From positions 620,001 to 684,000 of the forward strand of contig JAMYHL010000004.1 of assembly GCA_025531455.1 (NCBI GenBank): 64,000 nucleotides of DNA. The letters are read 5' to 3'. Source of the stretch: Apiotrichum sp. Y4204. Its lineage: Eukaryota > Basidiomycota > Tremellomycetes > Trichosporonales > Trichosporonaceae. Shown one piece after another: positions 21,511 to 33,157 of this stretch. The notes under the pieces were generated by a model, which had not been told where the DNA came from, made no database searches, and saw only the letters and a program-made list of their open reading frames with translations. How positions within the stretch are numbered: the first letter of the stretch is position 1; every line of letters begins with the position of its first letter. A program made the position numbers and the translations under genes.

Positions 21511-22859
21511 ATGTGCGACTGCGCTGGACGCGTCGGCGGCTGTAGGTGGTTCAAGTGTGGTCAGCCTGGTCCACAGGAGCACGCCTACAAGGTGAGTAAC
21601 AAACTAGCGCTGTCAATAATGCGAGCTGACGAAGATCCACATCATCCACTCTGTCTTCCCCACGAACCCTCGTCTCCCTTGAACGGTCATTTCCCTACGC
21701 CTTTTCTCTTTCTATTGTCAGTGCGAGGTGTTCTACGCCACTGCTGGTAACTTCCTTGACGAGCCTGAGCGCCTGCGCAACATCAGTCTCGTGATCGCCC
21801 ACGTCCTGGCGTACACGGAGGGTCCCCCCCACATTTTGTGAGCTGAGTCCGCGGTCTAGCTCACCATTACAGTGGACTCTGTGGAAAGCTCTGGACTCTG
21901 GCGGCTCTGCAGTACCGCATGCGCGATGGTCCTTTGTCCAGTTCAATGGTCAGCTGTTTTGAATTGGATATGCTGATATCAGGCCGTCCTCCTCACCCCT
22001 CGCCCGGCTCCCGTCTCGCTCGTCCCGTTCATTCAGAAGCTCACCGACAGTGAGAAGCCGTACAAGCCTCGCTCCCACCGTTTTCTCGACACCAATCCCT
22101 TCAACGGCCTTCGAACCGGCCGCCATGGCGTCGAGAGGAGGCTCTACCTTACCCACATGGGCAGTGCAGTCTGGGTCACTCATGCCTCCTGGCTCGCTCG
22201 TGGCTGTCTGGGTGGCGAAGTCAACTGGGAGTCATGGCAACTGGACCACATTGCGCCGTGAGTTTATTCTCGTATGTGATCGTTAATTTCAGACGCCCTT
22301 CCAAGCTTCTTGCCTACGAACAGCATGCCTTGAAGCCAAGCAAGGGTGCCATCAGGACAAAGCGCTTCTCTACCACAGCCTTCAAGGATCGTCCTCTGAA
22401 CAGGCGCCCTCTCTTCAGCATTGTCAATGATTCGTCGATCTTTGGTGACAGCAGCGACTCGTCTGGCCACGTCACTCCCCGTTTCGACAGCCCTCCCGCG
22501 GTCCATGTCCGTCCTCGTAGTTTTGCGGGATTCGCAGAGTGGGATCTTCCGGGATCGCCTTTGTCAATGCGCCTTCCTCCCAACGGCCCCACCGGTACCA
22601 AGGCTGCCCAGCGCAAGTCGTGCATCGGTCTCGAAGGACTGTCCGCCGGGGGAACCCCTGGACGCCCCCTTCCCGAACCTCCGATCGAACGCCGTGCTCA
22701 TGGTATCATGGTCATTCAGAATGACAATGTAGATCAGCTTTGATGATCAGCTTCTGACACTAACAGGACTCGACCTACTTTCTGGCCAACGAGACTCTCC
22801 CGGATGACGACAACGCGTTCGGCAACCCCACGCATCTCTCCCCCCTCCGTTACCACTAA
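21511..22859 (+). CDS. Unrecognised 358-aa protein, six exons
   Basis: Exons 21511-21591, 21722-21837, 21873-21948, 21983-22257, 22293-22728 and 22767-22859 join in phase. The N-terminus is Cys-rich (CDCAGRVGGCRWFKCG, then a Cys opening exon 2), which might bind zinc. It is followed by a compact middle (NFLDEPERLRNISLVIAHVL, IFGLCGKLWTLAALQYRM, GVERRLYLTHMGSAVWVTH). Pro/Arg-rich disordered sequence and an acidic tail (LPDDDNAFGNPTHLSP) end it. I know no family with this order. The consistent phase and third-base usage of all six exons make it a real gene. An expressed, lineage-specific protein is the most I can say. Confidence 0.65.
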
Positions 22860-23233
22860 ATGCTCAAGAATTGGTGTCCCATGGTATCTTGTATGATTGG
22901 TGTACTAGAGTCAGTGATCGTCTGTAGATGAACCTTGCGGTGGTTGCATGTATTGTGGTTGCTTGTTGACTTTGGTGGGGACATGACTGGATGTTTAGCA
23001 TTTTCGGATGCGCCAAGGCAAGCGGCCACTGTGCGGACCCTAAAAGTTCGGTGCGGGGCACAACCGTTTTGAGGTCCACCAACGTCCCACATCGTTGCGC
23101 ATCAACACTTATCAGTTCAGCAGCAACAACATCAACCGCGAGCTTGGAGGCAGCAAGAACACATATATCACGAAAAAGCGCGATCCTCGTTCTACGCACG
23201 AATTATTGAACGCGTTACTATCATCCTTGCACC
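22860..23233. other. Intergenic between the 21511 gene and the CobW gene
   Basis: 370 bp shared by the 3' flank of one gene and the leader of the next. I see no further feature. Confidence 0.5.
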
Positions 23234-24653
23234 ATGACGACTACGAAACCGATCCCGGTAAGTGACCACACAGGTCCCCATCACCGACCTCTTTGCAACC
23301 CCGAGCGGAATGCTGACAGCAGGTTACATGCTTTACTGGCTTCCTCGGCGCCGTAAGGACTAAACTTGCACCTCCAAACTGACAAGCAGGGCAAGACGAC
23401 AACAATTCTCAGCCTCCTGGCCCAGTTGCCGAAGGACTACAAGGTAGGTTGTCCTTTTCGCCGCCCCGGGATTGCAGCTCACGGAGCGCAGGTTGTGGTC
23501 GTAAAGAACGAGTACGGAGATGTCGAGGTAGACTCCCTGCTGGCGCAGCAGAGCAACATCACGGGCGTGTCTGAGATCCTTAATGGCTGTCTGTGAGTGC
23601 TGGCCAAGATACTCCGCCCCCCCGCACTAACAACAGGTGCTGCACCATGGTCGGCCTAGTGGAGAACGCGCTCGTCGAGATCCGCGACAAGTATCACCCG
23701 GACCGCATTATCATTGAGTCGAGGTGAGTGACGATTGAAGCTTCAGCGTCTTATGCGCCGTGGTCGAGTCTCCGTCACGTCTGGACTTCATAACTGATCC
23801 GCCCAGTGGTTCCGCGTTCCCGGCTACCCTCGCGCTCCAGATTCGCGAACTTGAGCCGCAGGGCTTCAAGCTTGACGGAGTAGTCACGGTAATTGACTGC
23901 GTCAACTTCCAGGGCTACGAGGACACCTCCCCGACGGCAAAAGTGCGTCCCTAACGTACATGTGAAGCTGTGCTTCATGTCGGAGAATGGCCGTCACTGA
24001 CGTACCAGCTTCAAGCGCAGTACACCGACCTTCTTCTGCTGTCAAAGCATGAGCTCTGCACGGAGCGCGATCTCGACATCCTCATGGACCGTCTGGGTGA
24101 CCTGAACGACACGACGCCGTCCATCCGTGTGGGCCCCAAAAACCCGCTGTCGCCTGAACTCGTGTTTGGTCTCGACTCGACGCTATTCGAGAAGGGCTCG
24201 GACGAGGCGGCGTCGTGGGAAGCTCTTGGTGGAGAGGGAGCGCACACTGATGAGGTGGAGACGAAGAGTGTGTGGCGCGGTGGTGCCCGGCCAGGCGCTG
24301 GCAAACACAATCATGCCAACGGGGACGCATGTGCAGAGTGCAAGCACCCGGACACACAGGAAGCTGCAGCACCTATTCCTCGCTCCGAGCTTGAGGCCGT
24401 GCTCTCAAAGCTTCCCTCTGAAATCTACCGCGTGAAGGGCCTTGTCCGATTTCCGTCCGACTCTGCGCCAGGATACGAGACCTATGTCCTCAACTGGGCG
24501 TTCGGGCGGCATACGCTCACGCGCATTGCGACGCTTGATGACGCAAAGGACCTCGAGGGAGTCGCGCTTCGCCTCACCGTCATGGGGGAGCGGGGCGAGG
24601 TTGCCCGTCGCGCGCGGAGAATGGCAGAGGCCCTCGATGCTAACGTCGCATAG
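23234..24653 (+). CDS. CobW/COG0523 GTPase, putative zinc metallochaperone
   Basis: Seven exons (23234-23257, 23323-23352, 23390-23443, 23492-23592, 23637-23723, 23807-23942, 24009-24653) give 358 aa. Walker A is GFLGAGKTT (14-22) and is split by an intron after Ala18. The metal-binding CXCC motif reads CLCC at 69-72 (GCLCCT), followed by an ESSGSAFP G-domain motif and LDGVVTVIDCVNF. A His/Cys-rich insert around 243-257 (KHNHANGDACAECKH) is typical of COG0523 proteins. The CobW C-terminal domain follows (IYRVKGLVRF ... ETYVLNWAFGRHTL). Relatives such as ZNG1/CBWD deliver zinc to methionine aminopeptidase using GTP; other members serve different metals. The first three exons are only 8, 10 and 18 codons. 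The start was fixed by MTTTKPIPVTCFTGFLGAGK. Confidence 0.92.
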
Positions 24654-25434
24654 AGTGTAGAATATGTATTCGGTGTATCTCTATCGCCTGATGGAGTTGG
24701 TTCCGCTACGCTCAAACTAATTGAACTAGCAAGAGGGAACATCGTCCGGAAGAGTAATTGTGCCAAGCCTTGTGGTGACTAACCGGCCATGCCCAAGCAA
24801 CCAGCTCCACACAAACAACATTCCACGAAGATGCTGTCAACTCTCATCATCCTTCATCCCGGGGTGAGACACGACAAGCCAAGTTACTAACCGGCTGATC
24901 ACTGAACCCACTATTCACGAAGTCATCGACCTCCTATGCCTGTTAAACATTCCACTCCACAACTTGATCGCATCTCAAACTACCGGCCACTAGCGCGGCG
25001 GCAACGGGTCGGATTTAGTGGTCTGTTCCACGCTAATGCGACTTGATGCCTCCGAATCGGGGTGCCACAAACCAAAGAAGGCTGTCGGCGCCCACATCAT
25101 TACAAGCACGTCAGAGCTGGTCGAGCATCTGACATGTCAATGTCGAGAATCCGGGCCGGGTGACATGGCGCAGAACCAGACTCACGACCTACGGCTCTCT
25201 GTTCGGAGAACTTAGCAAACGCGAACCCAGGAAAGCGCTAAGCCAGGGAAGCGCCAAGAGGAAGCCTTCTCAGCGTATTCTTTGCCCCCAATTCTCCCAG
25301 ATTCTTCACGAAATGCCTTCCTTGTGGACCTGTCTCTGACGTGATGCAGATAGACCTCAAGAACATGGAGGGTACGGAAAGTTGTCCAAGGGCGGTGCGC
25401 ATGTGGCCAAGAGGAGGTTTCCAATTTTATCTCA
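24654..25434. other. Intergenic between the CobW gene and tRNA-Ala
   Basis: About 780 bp with no recognisable gene. ORFs are below 95 codons and of random composition. Confidence 0.5.
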
Positions 25435-25523
25435 GGGCGTGTAGCTCAGTTGGTAGAGCGTGTCATTAGCAGGATCCAACGCCTATCTTGACAAGGTCTT
25501 TGGTTCGATTCCTAACTCGTCCA
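25435..25523 (+). tRNA. tRNA-Ala (anticodon AGC) with a 16-nt intron
   Basis: The A box (TAGCTCAGTTGGTAGAGC) and B box (GGTTCGATTCC) are present. The anticodon stem TGTCA/TGACA pairs perfectly and its loop reads TTAGCA before a 16-nt insert (25472-25487) at the standard 37/38 intron site. The D stem GCTC/GAGC pairs. The acceptor stem 25435-25441 pairs with 25516-25522 except for one T-T (6:67) and one G-T. The T stem has one T-T (51:63). The discriminator is A, and TTTTTT follows. Two mismatches make it a weaker tRNA than usual, either a diverged functional gene or an early pseudogene. Confidence 0.8.
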
Positions 25524-25529
25524 TTTTTT
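25524..25529 (+). terminator. Pol III terminator of tRNA-Ala
   Basis: Six T residues directly follow the discriminator base. Confidence 0.85.
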
Positions 25530-26256
25530 CTTTCCCCACCCTGTCTGGCCCGGCCGCCCGGCCGTCGCGCCAGGGCGCAAGGGCCCATGACCCGCATCGC
25601 ACGCAGAGCTATCTGCGCAGGTGTACAAGTGTACTGTACGATGTGCAAGTGCAGAACATTCTGGCGCGGCATTGCGGTTGCGTTGCAGCTCCCAAGTATT
25701 TCATGTTGCCAGGAGTGCTCTTGATAGATATCGAAAACGCAGAAAGATGGCTATCGTTGTGCTACATCCGTGATAGCGAGTCACTGCTGTGGCGCCGGCC
25801 AGTGACCGACTCCGTATTCAGAGAGCTCGCTGTTGCTGTGCATGCCCACCGAAAGCCGCTCGCCGTAACCTTCATGATCTCGAACCTTTCACCGGCGTTG
25901 GTCGCTCTCAGAGGCATGCAATATACCATGAAGCACGATACGGCCGTTAGGAGTCCGTGCGGCCGGAGGCTCGGTGCACCCGGATGAAGCACATGCACAC
26001 AGTACACAGTAGCGTGCGTACGCGTGCATGCGCGTCGTGGACGGAAATGGGACGGACGCGTGTAGACGTCTTGTGTCATGTCGGACCGGCATTGCGGGAT
26101 TCGGTGTCTCGGCAACTGGCGGTCACCGTATCCGATGAGGTCGGTGGTCGCCGTCAATGGGCAAGGTCCATACAGTATAACAGAACCAGTATGCTATCTT
26201 CGATGAGCTACCTCTCATGCTGCTGCACTCACTCACATCCAGTAACACATCATAAC
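25530..26256. other. Intergenic between tRNA-Ala and the acyl-CoA dehydrogenase gene
   Basis: An open frame continues upstream from the dehydrogenase to about 25957 but reads as random sequence rich in His/Arg/Thr. I treat it as leader. A CACATGC/GTACGC-rich patch near 25990-26040 is the only feature. Confidence 0.45.
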
Positions 26257-27681
26257 ATGCGTCCGGCACAGGTATCCTTGCGTCTGGGTCGTTCAACGTT
26301 GGTTTCGGCGTCGCGGGTCAGAATCCTGGCCTCCTCGAAAGCGGCTAGCATTGCCGCCAGCCGAGCCTCCACCATGCGAAGCTTCAGTGGATCCACACCC
26401 TCGCGGATGATGGACACTACGATTCTGAACGACTCTCAGCTGCAGGTGCAGGAGGCCGTTGGCGAGATCTGTGCACAGTTTGGCGACAAGTACTGGCGCG
26501 AGCGGGACCAGACGGTTACGTACCCGTTTGAGTTCCACAAGGCGATGGCGGACGGCGGTTGGCTCGGCGTCGCGCTGCCGGAACGCTTCGGCGGCTCGGG
26601 GCTGGGCATGATGGAGGCAGCCATCATGATGCAGACGATTACCGAGTCCGGGGGTGGATTCCCCAGTGCGCAGTGCACCCATGCGAACATCTACGCGACG
26701 CAACCACTGGGCATATTCGGGACCGACGAGCAGCGCGCGCACTTCATCCCGAAGATCGTGAACGGCGAGTACCGGACGTGTTTTGCGGTTACCGAGCCGA
26801 ATGTCGGGCTCAACACGCTCGAGCTCCGGACGACTGCGACACAGCTCGAGGATGGGCGCTGGTCGCTCAACGGTCAGAAGATCTGGATCACAAACGCCCA
26901 GCAGGCCCACGTCATGATTCTCCTGGCGCGGACTACGCCGCTCGACGAGCTGAAGAAGAAGTCCGAGGGGCTGAGCCTCTTTATCATTCCTGTCGACAAG
27001 ACGGCTCCGGGGTTGGAGATGCGCAAGATTCGGAAAATGGGGGGCAACTGCGTGGACTCGAACGAGATTTTCTTCGACAACTATATCGTCCCCGAGGACT
27101 CGATTATTGGCGGGTTGCAGAACAAGGGCAAGGGATTCAAGATCATCTTGCATGGGATGAATTCGGAGCGTATCCTCATCGGGGCCGAGGCGCTGGGTAT
27201 TGGCTATGCGGCTGTGAGTACGAACAATGGCGGTTGGCTCCGGACTCTGTTGTCAATGTACCTAACTCCTTAGCTCAAGAAGGCGACTCAGTATGCGACT
27301 GACCGCGTCGTGTTCAACCGGCCAATCTCGCAAAACCAGGGCGTGGCCCACCCTCTGGCGGACGCATACATGCAGATGCACGCCGCGAGTTTGTCCGTGT
27401 ACCACGCGGCGAAGATCTATGACCAATCTCAAATCGACTCGTCCATCACACAAGAGGCTGTCGGTGCAGCTGCCAACTCTGCAAAGTACCTGGCAGCTGA
27501 GGCGGCGTATAACGCCACGCAGCGGGCCATCCTTGCTCACGGCGGTATGGGCTTCGCCGCCGAGTTTGACGTCGAGCGCTACCACCGCGAGAGCTGGGTG
27601 CCCCGCCTAGCGCCCATCAGCCGCGAGATGATCCTCAACTACATCTCCGAGCGGGTCCTCAAGTTCCCGAAGAGCTACTAG
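26257..27681 (+). CDS. Mitochondrial acyl-CoA dehydrogenase, helix-G-glutamate type suspected
   Basis: Exons 26257-27213 and 27274-27681 give 454 aa. The first about 45 residues (Arg/Ser/Ala-rich, no acidic residues) look like a mitochondrial presequence. The family landmarks are present: LPERFGGSGLG, CFAVTEPNVGLNT (FAD/substrate), SLNGQKIWITNAQQA, FIIPVDKTAPGLEMRKI, FFDNYIVPED, then ILAHGGMGFAAEFDVERYHRE. Flavin-dependent alpha,beta-dehydrogenation of an acyl-CoA, passing electrons to ETF, is the expected activity. The usual catalytic EGT near the C-terminus is absent; the corresponding segment reads LAPISREM. A Glu is present in GMNSERILIG, the position used as base in isovaleryl- and long-chain-type enzymes. 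A branched-chain or unusual acyl substrate is therefore plausible. Confidence 0.9.
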
Positions 27682-30165
27682 TCTGGCTAGCGGAGCTAGG
27701 CCAGTCACTGGGAACTGCTGACTAGTTGTTGCCTCACCACGTGTACAGTACCCAAGTATTAGGTGTTCCAGCCATGTACATTTTTAGCTTTACAGCACAT
27801 CTACTGGTATCTGTTCCCAAAGTGCACGCAAAATCCGAGGTGACTGCCACGAGCTCTGCACATAGCTACATAGGATGCACGGTGCGCTATACATTCCCCA
27901 ACGGCGGCCGGCGGCCGGCGGCATGACGCCGTGCTGCGTGATGATGATGAATGAGATTTGCGTATTGGCCCCCACCGCCTCTCTCGATGGTGACATCAGA
28001 GCTGAGGATCCATGTTGGATTTCGGGGGAGGATCGGACCGAACCCTCCGAGCTCAATTTGTGGATCTGCCTCGACAGGCCACAGGCTATGCTTATCCTGC
28101 GTCGCTCCCACTTTGTTTGTCAGTCACATGCTATGACTTTTCCTCCCCCCTGTAACTCCGACCATGGAGTAATTTAAATTAAAGTGCCACACATGCGTGA
28201 GGACGGCGAGATTGTCGAGGGTACCTGGATCAAGGGGGACGGGAGATGCCGGCACCAGGTGTTTCCGCGGAATGATCAAGCATGCGGTAACCTGGAATCT
28301 CGCAGGCCAACAACCAAGCACCTTTGCCTCGGGTCTTCAGCGGCAGTGGTAGTGACGCGCTCTGACGCGCTTTGTTCCTCGTTTTATCCCCGAGCCTGAA
28401 AAGGTTGCGGCGGAATCACCAACCATGACGGTGGTCCGAGTGGTATTGGTATTCCAGGTCGTTGGTATTGTAATTTGTCGATCAGTCCACTGTGCGTTCA
28501 GGAGAGTAGAACTATGGGTGATCGAGCCTTTCACGGAAAATGGAGAAAAGGCAAGGCTGGCCGAATGCGGAGGAGAGCGCCGACGGATAGGGCCGACCGG
28601 AGAGGCCCAGATGCACCGTCATACTCGGACCCGACCGACTTGGCATTACTGGACAGCTGAGAACGCGTTTAGATCTCCCTGACGGGGTTGTTCCGCGCGA
28701 ATGGGATGACAAGAGCGATTGTCGGAGCCGGCAGGTCTGAATCTACATTCCACAGATCGGGATGGTCGTGTGATCGTGACGGTGATCAAAGGCACAGAAA
28801 ACGCAATCAGCAATCAGCCTGGCGATCCACCTGCGTAAGTGCTGCGACATGTTGCTTAGATCTTCCATCGTTTGACTTGTACAAGAAGGGGGGGTGAAGG
28901 CAGCAGTAATCAGGCTGACATGAATCCTCGCTCCACAAGATAACCTTGTCACCTGTCGGTGCGCAGGTGACACTGGCATGAATCGCACTAGAGGCGCACG
29001 GATCAACATAGGCTGTGACGAACACAGCGGCAACACGCTCGTCGCCACCCCGACATCCCTAAAGCCATACGAGCCTCGCACCTGGCCCTTTGTGTGTAGA
29101 CACTTTCAGCAATGGTGAAGACTCGGCCAGTAGGAGAGACAAGCGGAGGCCCCCGTACTCAGGCCCCATAGCCATAATCTCCAATGCCTGAGAGGATAAC
29201 TTCAACAGAGAGCATCAAAGGATTGTGGGGATGCTGCGCAACGGCAGGGTGGCGGATATCCCATTACTTCCCATCCGCACAAGCTCCACGGTATCTATCG
29301 GTACTCATCGGCATGCATGGCATTCTTTTGTTCCATACCACCTTCTGCGCTTCCACTATAGGGTCCACATGGGACATCTTGTGCACGACCGTCAGGCAGC
29401 ACGCAGCTCAGTCTAGATTGTCTCGAAAAGGGAAGTCTGACCAGATCTGGCCAGATCCCCCAAGTCGTCCTGCATGATCCTGCTCCTATGCACATCGGCT
29501 CAGCGCCGGGGATAACCGGCGACCGCACAGCGTACAGCCAGGTGCGCGCAGGCAGCTGGCAGTCCACTGTGGTGCTGTGGCAGCGACAAGGTTTCGCTAA
29601 TAAACGTCTGCCTTGGCTTGCACCTAGGCCTGGCCGCCGGCCGCCAAGGCTTGACAACATGGGCTAGTTTCAGGGTGTCCTTGAGTGTCTTGGCATAGAT
29701 ACTACTACTACTACTGTGTATGTATGTACTTTGTGTGTCCAGCGATCCAGCATTGTATCCGTTTACGCACTCCTTTGGGCACATCCAGGGGGATGAATTG
29801 CATGCTGAACTACCTCATCTGTGGACTAGGTGGAATGCCATATGGTAGATGGGCATCAGAAATCTGCGGAATGAAGGACAGGTTGGAACCAGAAGGGTTG
29901 CGTTCCTTTGTAACTTTGTAGGTGGGCCTCGCCACCCTGGCGCTCATCGGACGTTTGTGCATCGGAAACAGAGCCAAACAGCAAGTGGACAATCTACAAT
30001 TATCTGTGCTTTCAACCATTTGCATAACTTTCCAAACTTTGTTGATTGTTTCTATCTTACATCCGCCTCATGCAGAGGCCGTCAAGCCTGGTCGCCCGTC
30101 CAGGATCTCTTCACTGTACTTGTGCGTAGCGAGCATCGGACACTGGGGCTAACATTCCGCAGAGT
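27682..30165. other. Gene-poor region of about 2.5 kb
   Basis: Many short ORFs (at most about 120 codons) occur on both strands with no domain, codon bias or splice chain. It has small GC-rich palindromic patches (GGCCGGCGGCCGGCGGC near 27905). The last about 150 bp form the leader of the 30166 gene. Confidence 0.5.
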
Positions 30166-31733
30166 ATGCCCGTCGAGATTGTCATTATCGGGGGAGGCAT
30201 CATCGGTCTTTGTGGGGCGTACAGCATTCTCGAATCCCCCGACTTGCCGCCTGACACGCGGGTGACTCTCATTGAGAACACTGCGGTCGCATATGGCGCT
30301 TCCAGCCGCGCCGCGGGGTTCATCTCGTTGACCGAGTCGTGGCACAAGGTAGCAAACCGCGAACTGGCTCGCCTTTCTGGGGAGGACTGGGCAAAACTCG
30401 CCGGAAAGTTCAATGGGGAAGAAAGTTTTGGGTACCGCTCGGTCGACACGGCGACAGTGCTGGTCAGCACAGAGGACCCGGACCAACTGGACGATGCGCC
30501 GGTGCTGGAAAACAACGGAGATGAGGGACTCGGCCTGTCGCTCAACGGCCACTCCGGCACAACCGACGAGGCACCCCCACCATCACAATGGCACAACGGT
30601 GAGGTGCTGGAAATTCATTCGCTACCCAAACCCAAGATGATGTATGTGCACTGAATCTGAACTTATGGACGTGTGGTGCATGTCGTTGATCTCCCAACAG
30701 CATACCCAATCTATTCTGCTCTCGCCTGTATCAATACTGCTCACAAAAGGGCCTGCGAACTATCATCGGCACTCCCACAGGGCGGACAGGGAAGGTGATT
30801 CACGTCTCCACTGGGGAAGATGTGTCGTACGACGCGCTGGCAATAACGGCCGGCTCATGGTGTAACGACGTATGCGAGGCGCTGTCACTACCTCCAGTTG
30901 CCGTCACTGGTGGTCCAGGACATTACATTCAGATCAAACCCGGATACATTCCGGGAGGCCGTCACCACATTCCAGACAAGGTTCTCTTCACTGGTATCGG
31001 TGACACGATCGAGATGGCAGCCGAGAATCTCGCAGGACTTGATATGAACCCCTGGTTCGCTGCCCTCACGCCGACTGAACTACGTGAAGGCCGCAGTTGC
31101 ACGCTTCAGGTGTTTCCGTGAGTAGTACTGCCCTCGCACGCGCTGGCAAGGCGTTAGGTTAGCCTCCTTGATTAACATGCTTCAGATGCGGCGACGACAT
31201 CTACATTGCGGGCGAAAACAACCTCCCCTGTACAGTTGTGGACTACCCGGGTCGCCCGTATGGTCTGCCATACAACCCGCGCAGCGTTACCGATATGCTT
31301 GATCAGCTGCTGATTGATCGTATCATCCGCAGCGCGGGGTGTATCTCGCCTGCCCTTGACGTCGAGAATGGAGCCCGCATCGTGCGCGCATCGGTACGTA
31401 CTGCCTAACTATACCACTCTGTCCAGTGTCTGACCGCAGGTCGCGTACCGTCCTACTACACCCGACAGGGTACCGGTAATCGGGCAAATCGCTGACTCGG
31501 TCTTTATCTGTGCTGGACATGGCCCGTGGGGTATTGCGTTGGCCCCCGGAACGGGGCGTGTGTTGTCGGAACTCATCACCGCGTCCTTGCATGGGTCAGA
31601 GCCCAAACTATCGGCCGACATTTCCGCACTGTCACCTCTTCGTTTCACCACGGAGCAGATTCTCCAGTACCATTCTGGCGACAAGCCGCCTCCGATCCAC
31701 GTCGCGTCTGCATGCAATGGAAAGACGCCATGA
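30166..31733 (+). CDS. FAD-dependent oxidoreductase of the DAO (amino-acid/sarcosine oxidase) fold
   Basis: Exons 30166-30641, 30701-31117, 31186-31393 and 31440-31733 give 464 aa. The N-terminus MPVEIVIIGGGIIGLCGA carries the dinucleotide motif GxGxxG at 9-14, followed by VTLIENTAVAYGASSRAAGF (end of the second strand plus the flavin-contacting Ser/Arg/Gly segment). Later blocks YDALAITAGSW, TGGPGHYIQIKP, YIAGENN, RPTTPDRVPVIG and VFICAGHGPWGIALAPGTG match the closing FAD-binding part of DAO-fold enzymes such as yeast Tda3-like and bacterial glycine oxidase-like proteins. It likely oxidises an amino acid or other amine. It is convergent (132 bp) with a true D-amino-acid oxidase, so a shared metabolic theme is likely. 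No PTS1 or signal is seen. Confidence 0.85.
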
Positions 31734-31864
31734 TGACATTTCACATCTTTGGGAATCTAGGGTATTTTGTATATAGACTTGGTCGATGTATGAAAGAATT
31801 CCACTTACGCATTATTATCCGAGGCTGTTGGCCTATGTCCTTCACACTTCCTTGCGGTGTGCAC

Positions 31865-33157
31865 TCAAAGTTTGGCCTTCGTAGTCTTCGCGGCATTTGC
31901 GAGCACCGCCTGCCCGACGAGGTCCGCCGCCTCCTTGGCCATACCCCACGACGCCTGGTATCCCGCCGGGCCGATGCCGTACGCATGGACATAGGCCACC
32001 CGCTTTCCCTTGACGATGCGATCCTCGCGCTCCAAACGCGGGCCGCCGGCGCGGCTCGGACGGAATCCGACGCACTCGCGCACAACATCGATTCCTTCGA
32101 CAGTGCCATCCTTGCTCAGTTCTGGAACACGCGCGAGGCACTTGGTCAGTATGTCGCGGGTCATCGCGGGGTCCGACTTGCGCTCCCACGAGCCAACCTG
32201 ATTGTCAGACTTTCTCATTCCTCTCGCACGCAATCGTTTCTGAGGGCAGCTTACCTCGTAGCAACCTCCGCAAATCGTCTGACCGGCAGAGTTGGGCCGG
32301 GGGATGACATATGTCGAGCGAGTGGGAACGTCGTGCGCCGAAGCGTCCATGACACAGCGGCTCACAGGTGCGCGAACGATGACGATCTGTCCACGGATCG
32401 GTTCCACCTTGGTGTCCTTTACGTCCTCAAGTGTAAGGGATCCGAGACCTGTGGCGTTCACGACCACTGTAGTCGTGGGGCCGACCACATCGGAGAGTGC
32501 GCGAATCTCGGCTTTGCGAATCTGGACGCCGAGAGCGAGGCATTGTTGTTCGAGCCAGCGCAGGTAGACTGGCACATTGACAGACACTGACGTAAACCCC
32601 ACGCCCATTGAGCCATTGGGACATTCAGAGGCTGGGAGGTGTCGGTACTGATTGTTAGCAGACTGAAAAGCAGGATTCCAATAACGCACGTCCTCAACCA
32701 CGTCCTTGTACCAGTGTCCATGCAGACCAGTCTCGGTCGCGGCGTAGCGGAGCACGGGAAGCGGCATGGCGAGGCCCACGGGAATGAGTTCCTTGATACG
32801 TGCGCTGGTATCAGTATCTTCCCACCCTGCCGTGCACGCACAGACCCTCTGTCTCCCAGCGGCAGATGGTGGGGTCAGCCGAGAATGGGCACCAATTCGC
32901 TCCCTTCTCGTCAGCCACTATCATAGTTTAAACTTACAGCCCAGGGCGATGCCCAGTCTTGGCTCAACGCGTCACCAGGGAGGTCGCGACCTACTACCTC
33001 GACTTTGTAGCCTCTACGCGCCAGCAGTAGGGCGGTGGTCAAGCCAATGACTGAGATGAGTATGAACAGCCCTTCATCCGCCCACCTCACCTCCAGCACC
33101 AACAACAACAACGGCCTCGTCACCATGCGGTCCACGAATCGACGAAACTGGCTCCAT
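31865..33157 (-). CDS. D-amino-acid oxidase, peroxisomal
   Basis: Six exons (33157-33091, 33050-32938, 32903-32842, 32804-32690, 32647-32255, 32197-31865) give 360 aa, normal for the family. The FAD motif [18 protein letters not shown] has GxGxxG at 20-25. [12 protein letters not shown] and [10 protein letters not shown] follow. Active-site residues known from yeast enzymes are visible: Tyr in STYVIPRP, Tyr in CGGCYEVGSW and Arg in [10 protein letters not shown]. It deaminates D-amino acids to 2-oxo acids, releasing ammonia and hydrogen peroxide. The C-terminus AKL is a PTS1 peroxisome signal. Introns of 42 and 57 nt (32689-32648, 32254-32198) are multiples of three without stops, and I removed them because family sequences run straight across. 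The 37-nt intron 32841-32805 is among the shortest in the window. Confidence 0.93.

Noticed and set aside
25957..26256. Upstream extension of the acyl-CoA dehydrogenase frame
   Set aside because: It is open by chance; the presequence-like start at 26257 fits better and the extra residues look random.
27941..28010. C/D snoRNA-like pattern (GTGATGATGA ... CTGA)
   Set aside because: Only the boxes match; there is no terminal stem, no C'/D' pair and no guide that I can assign.
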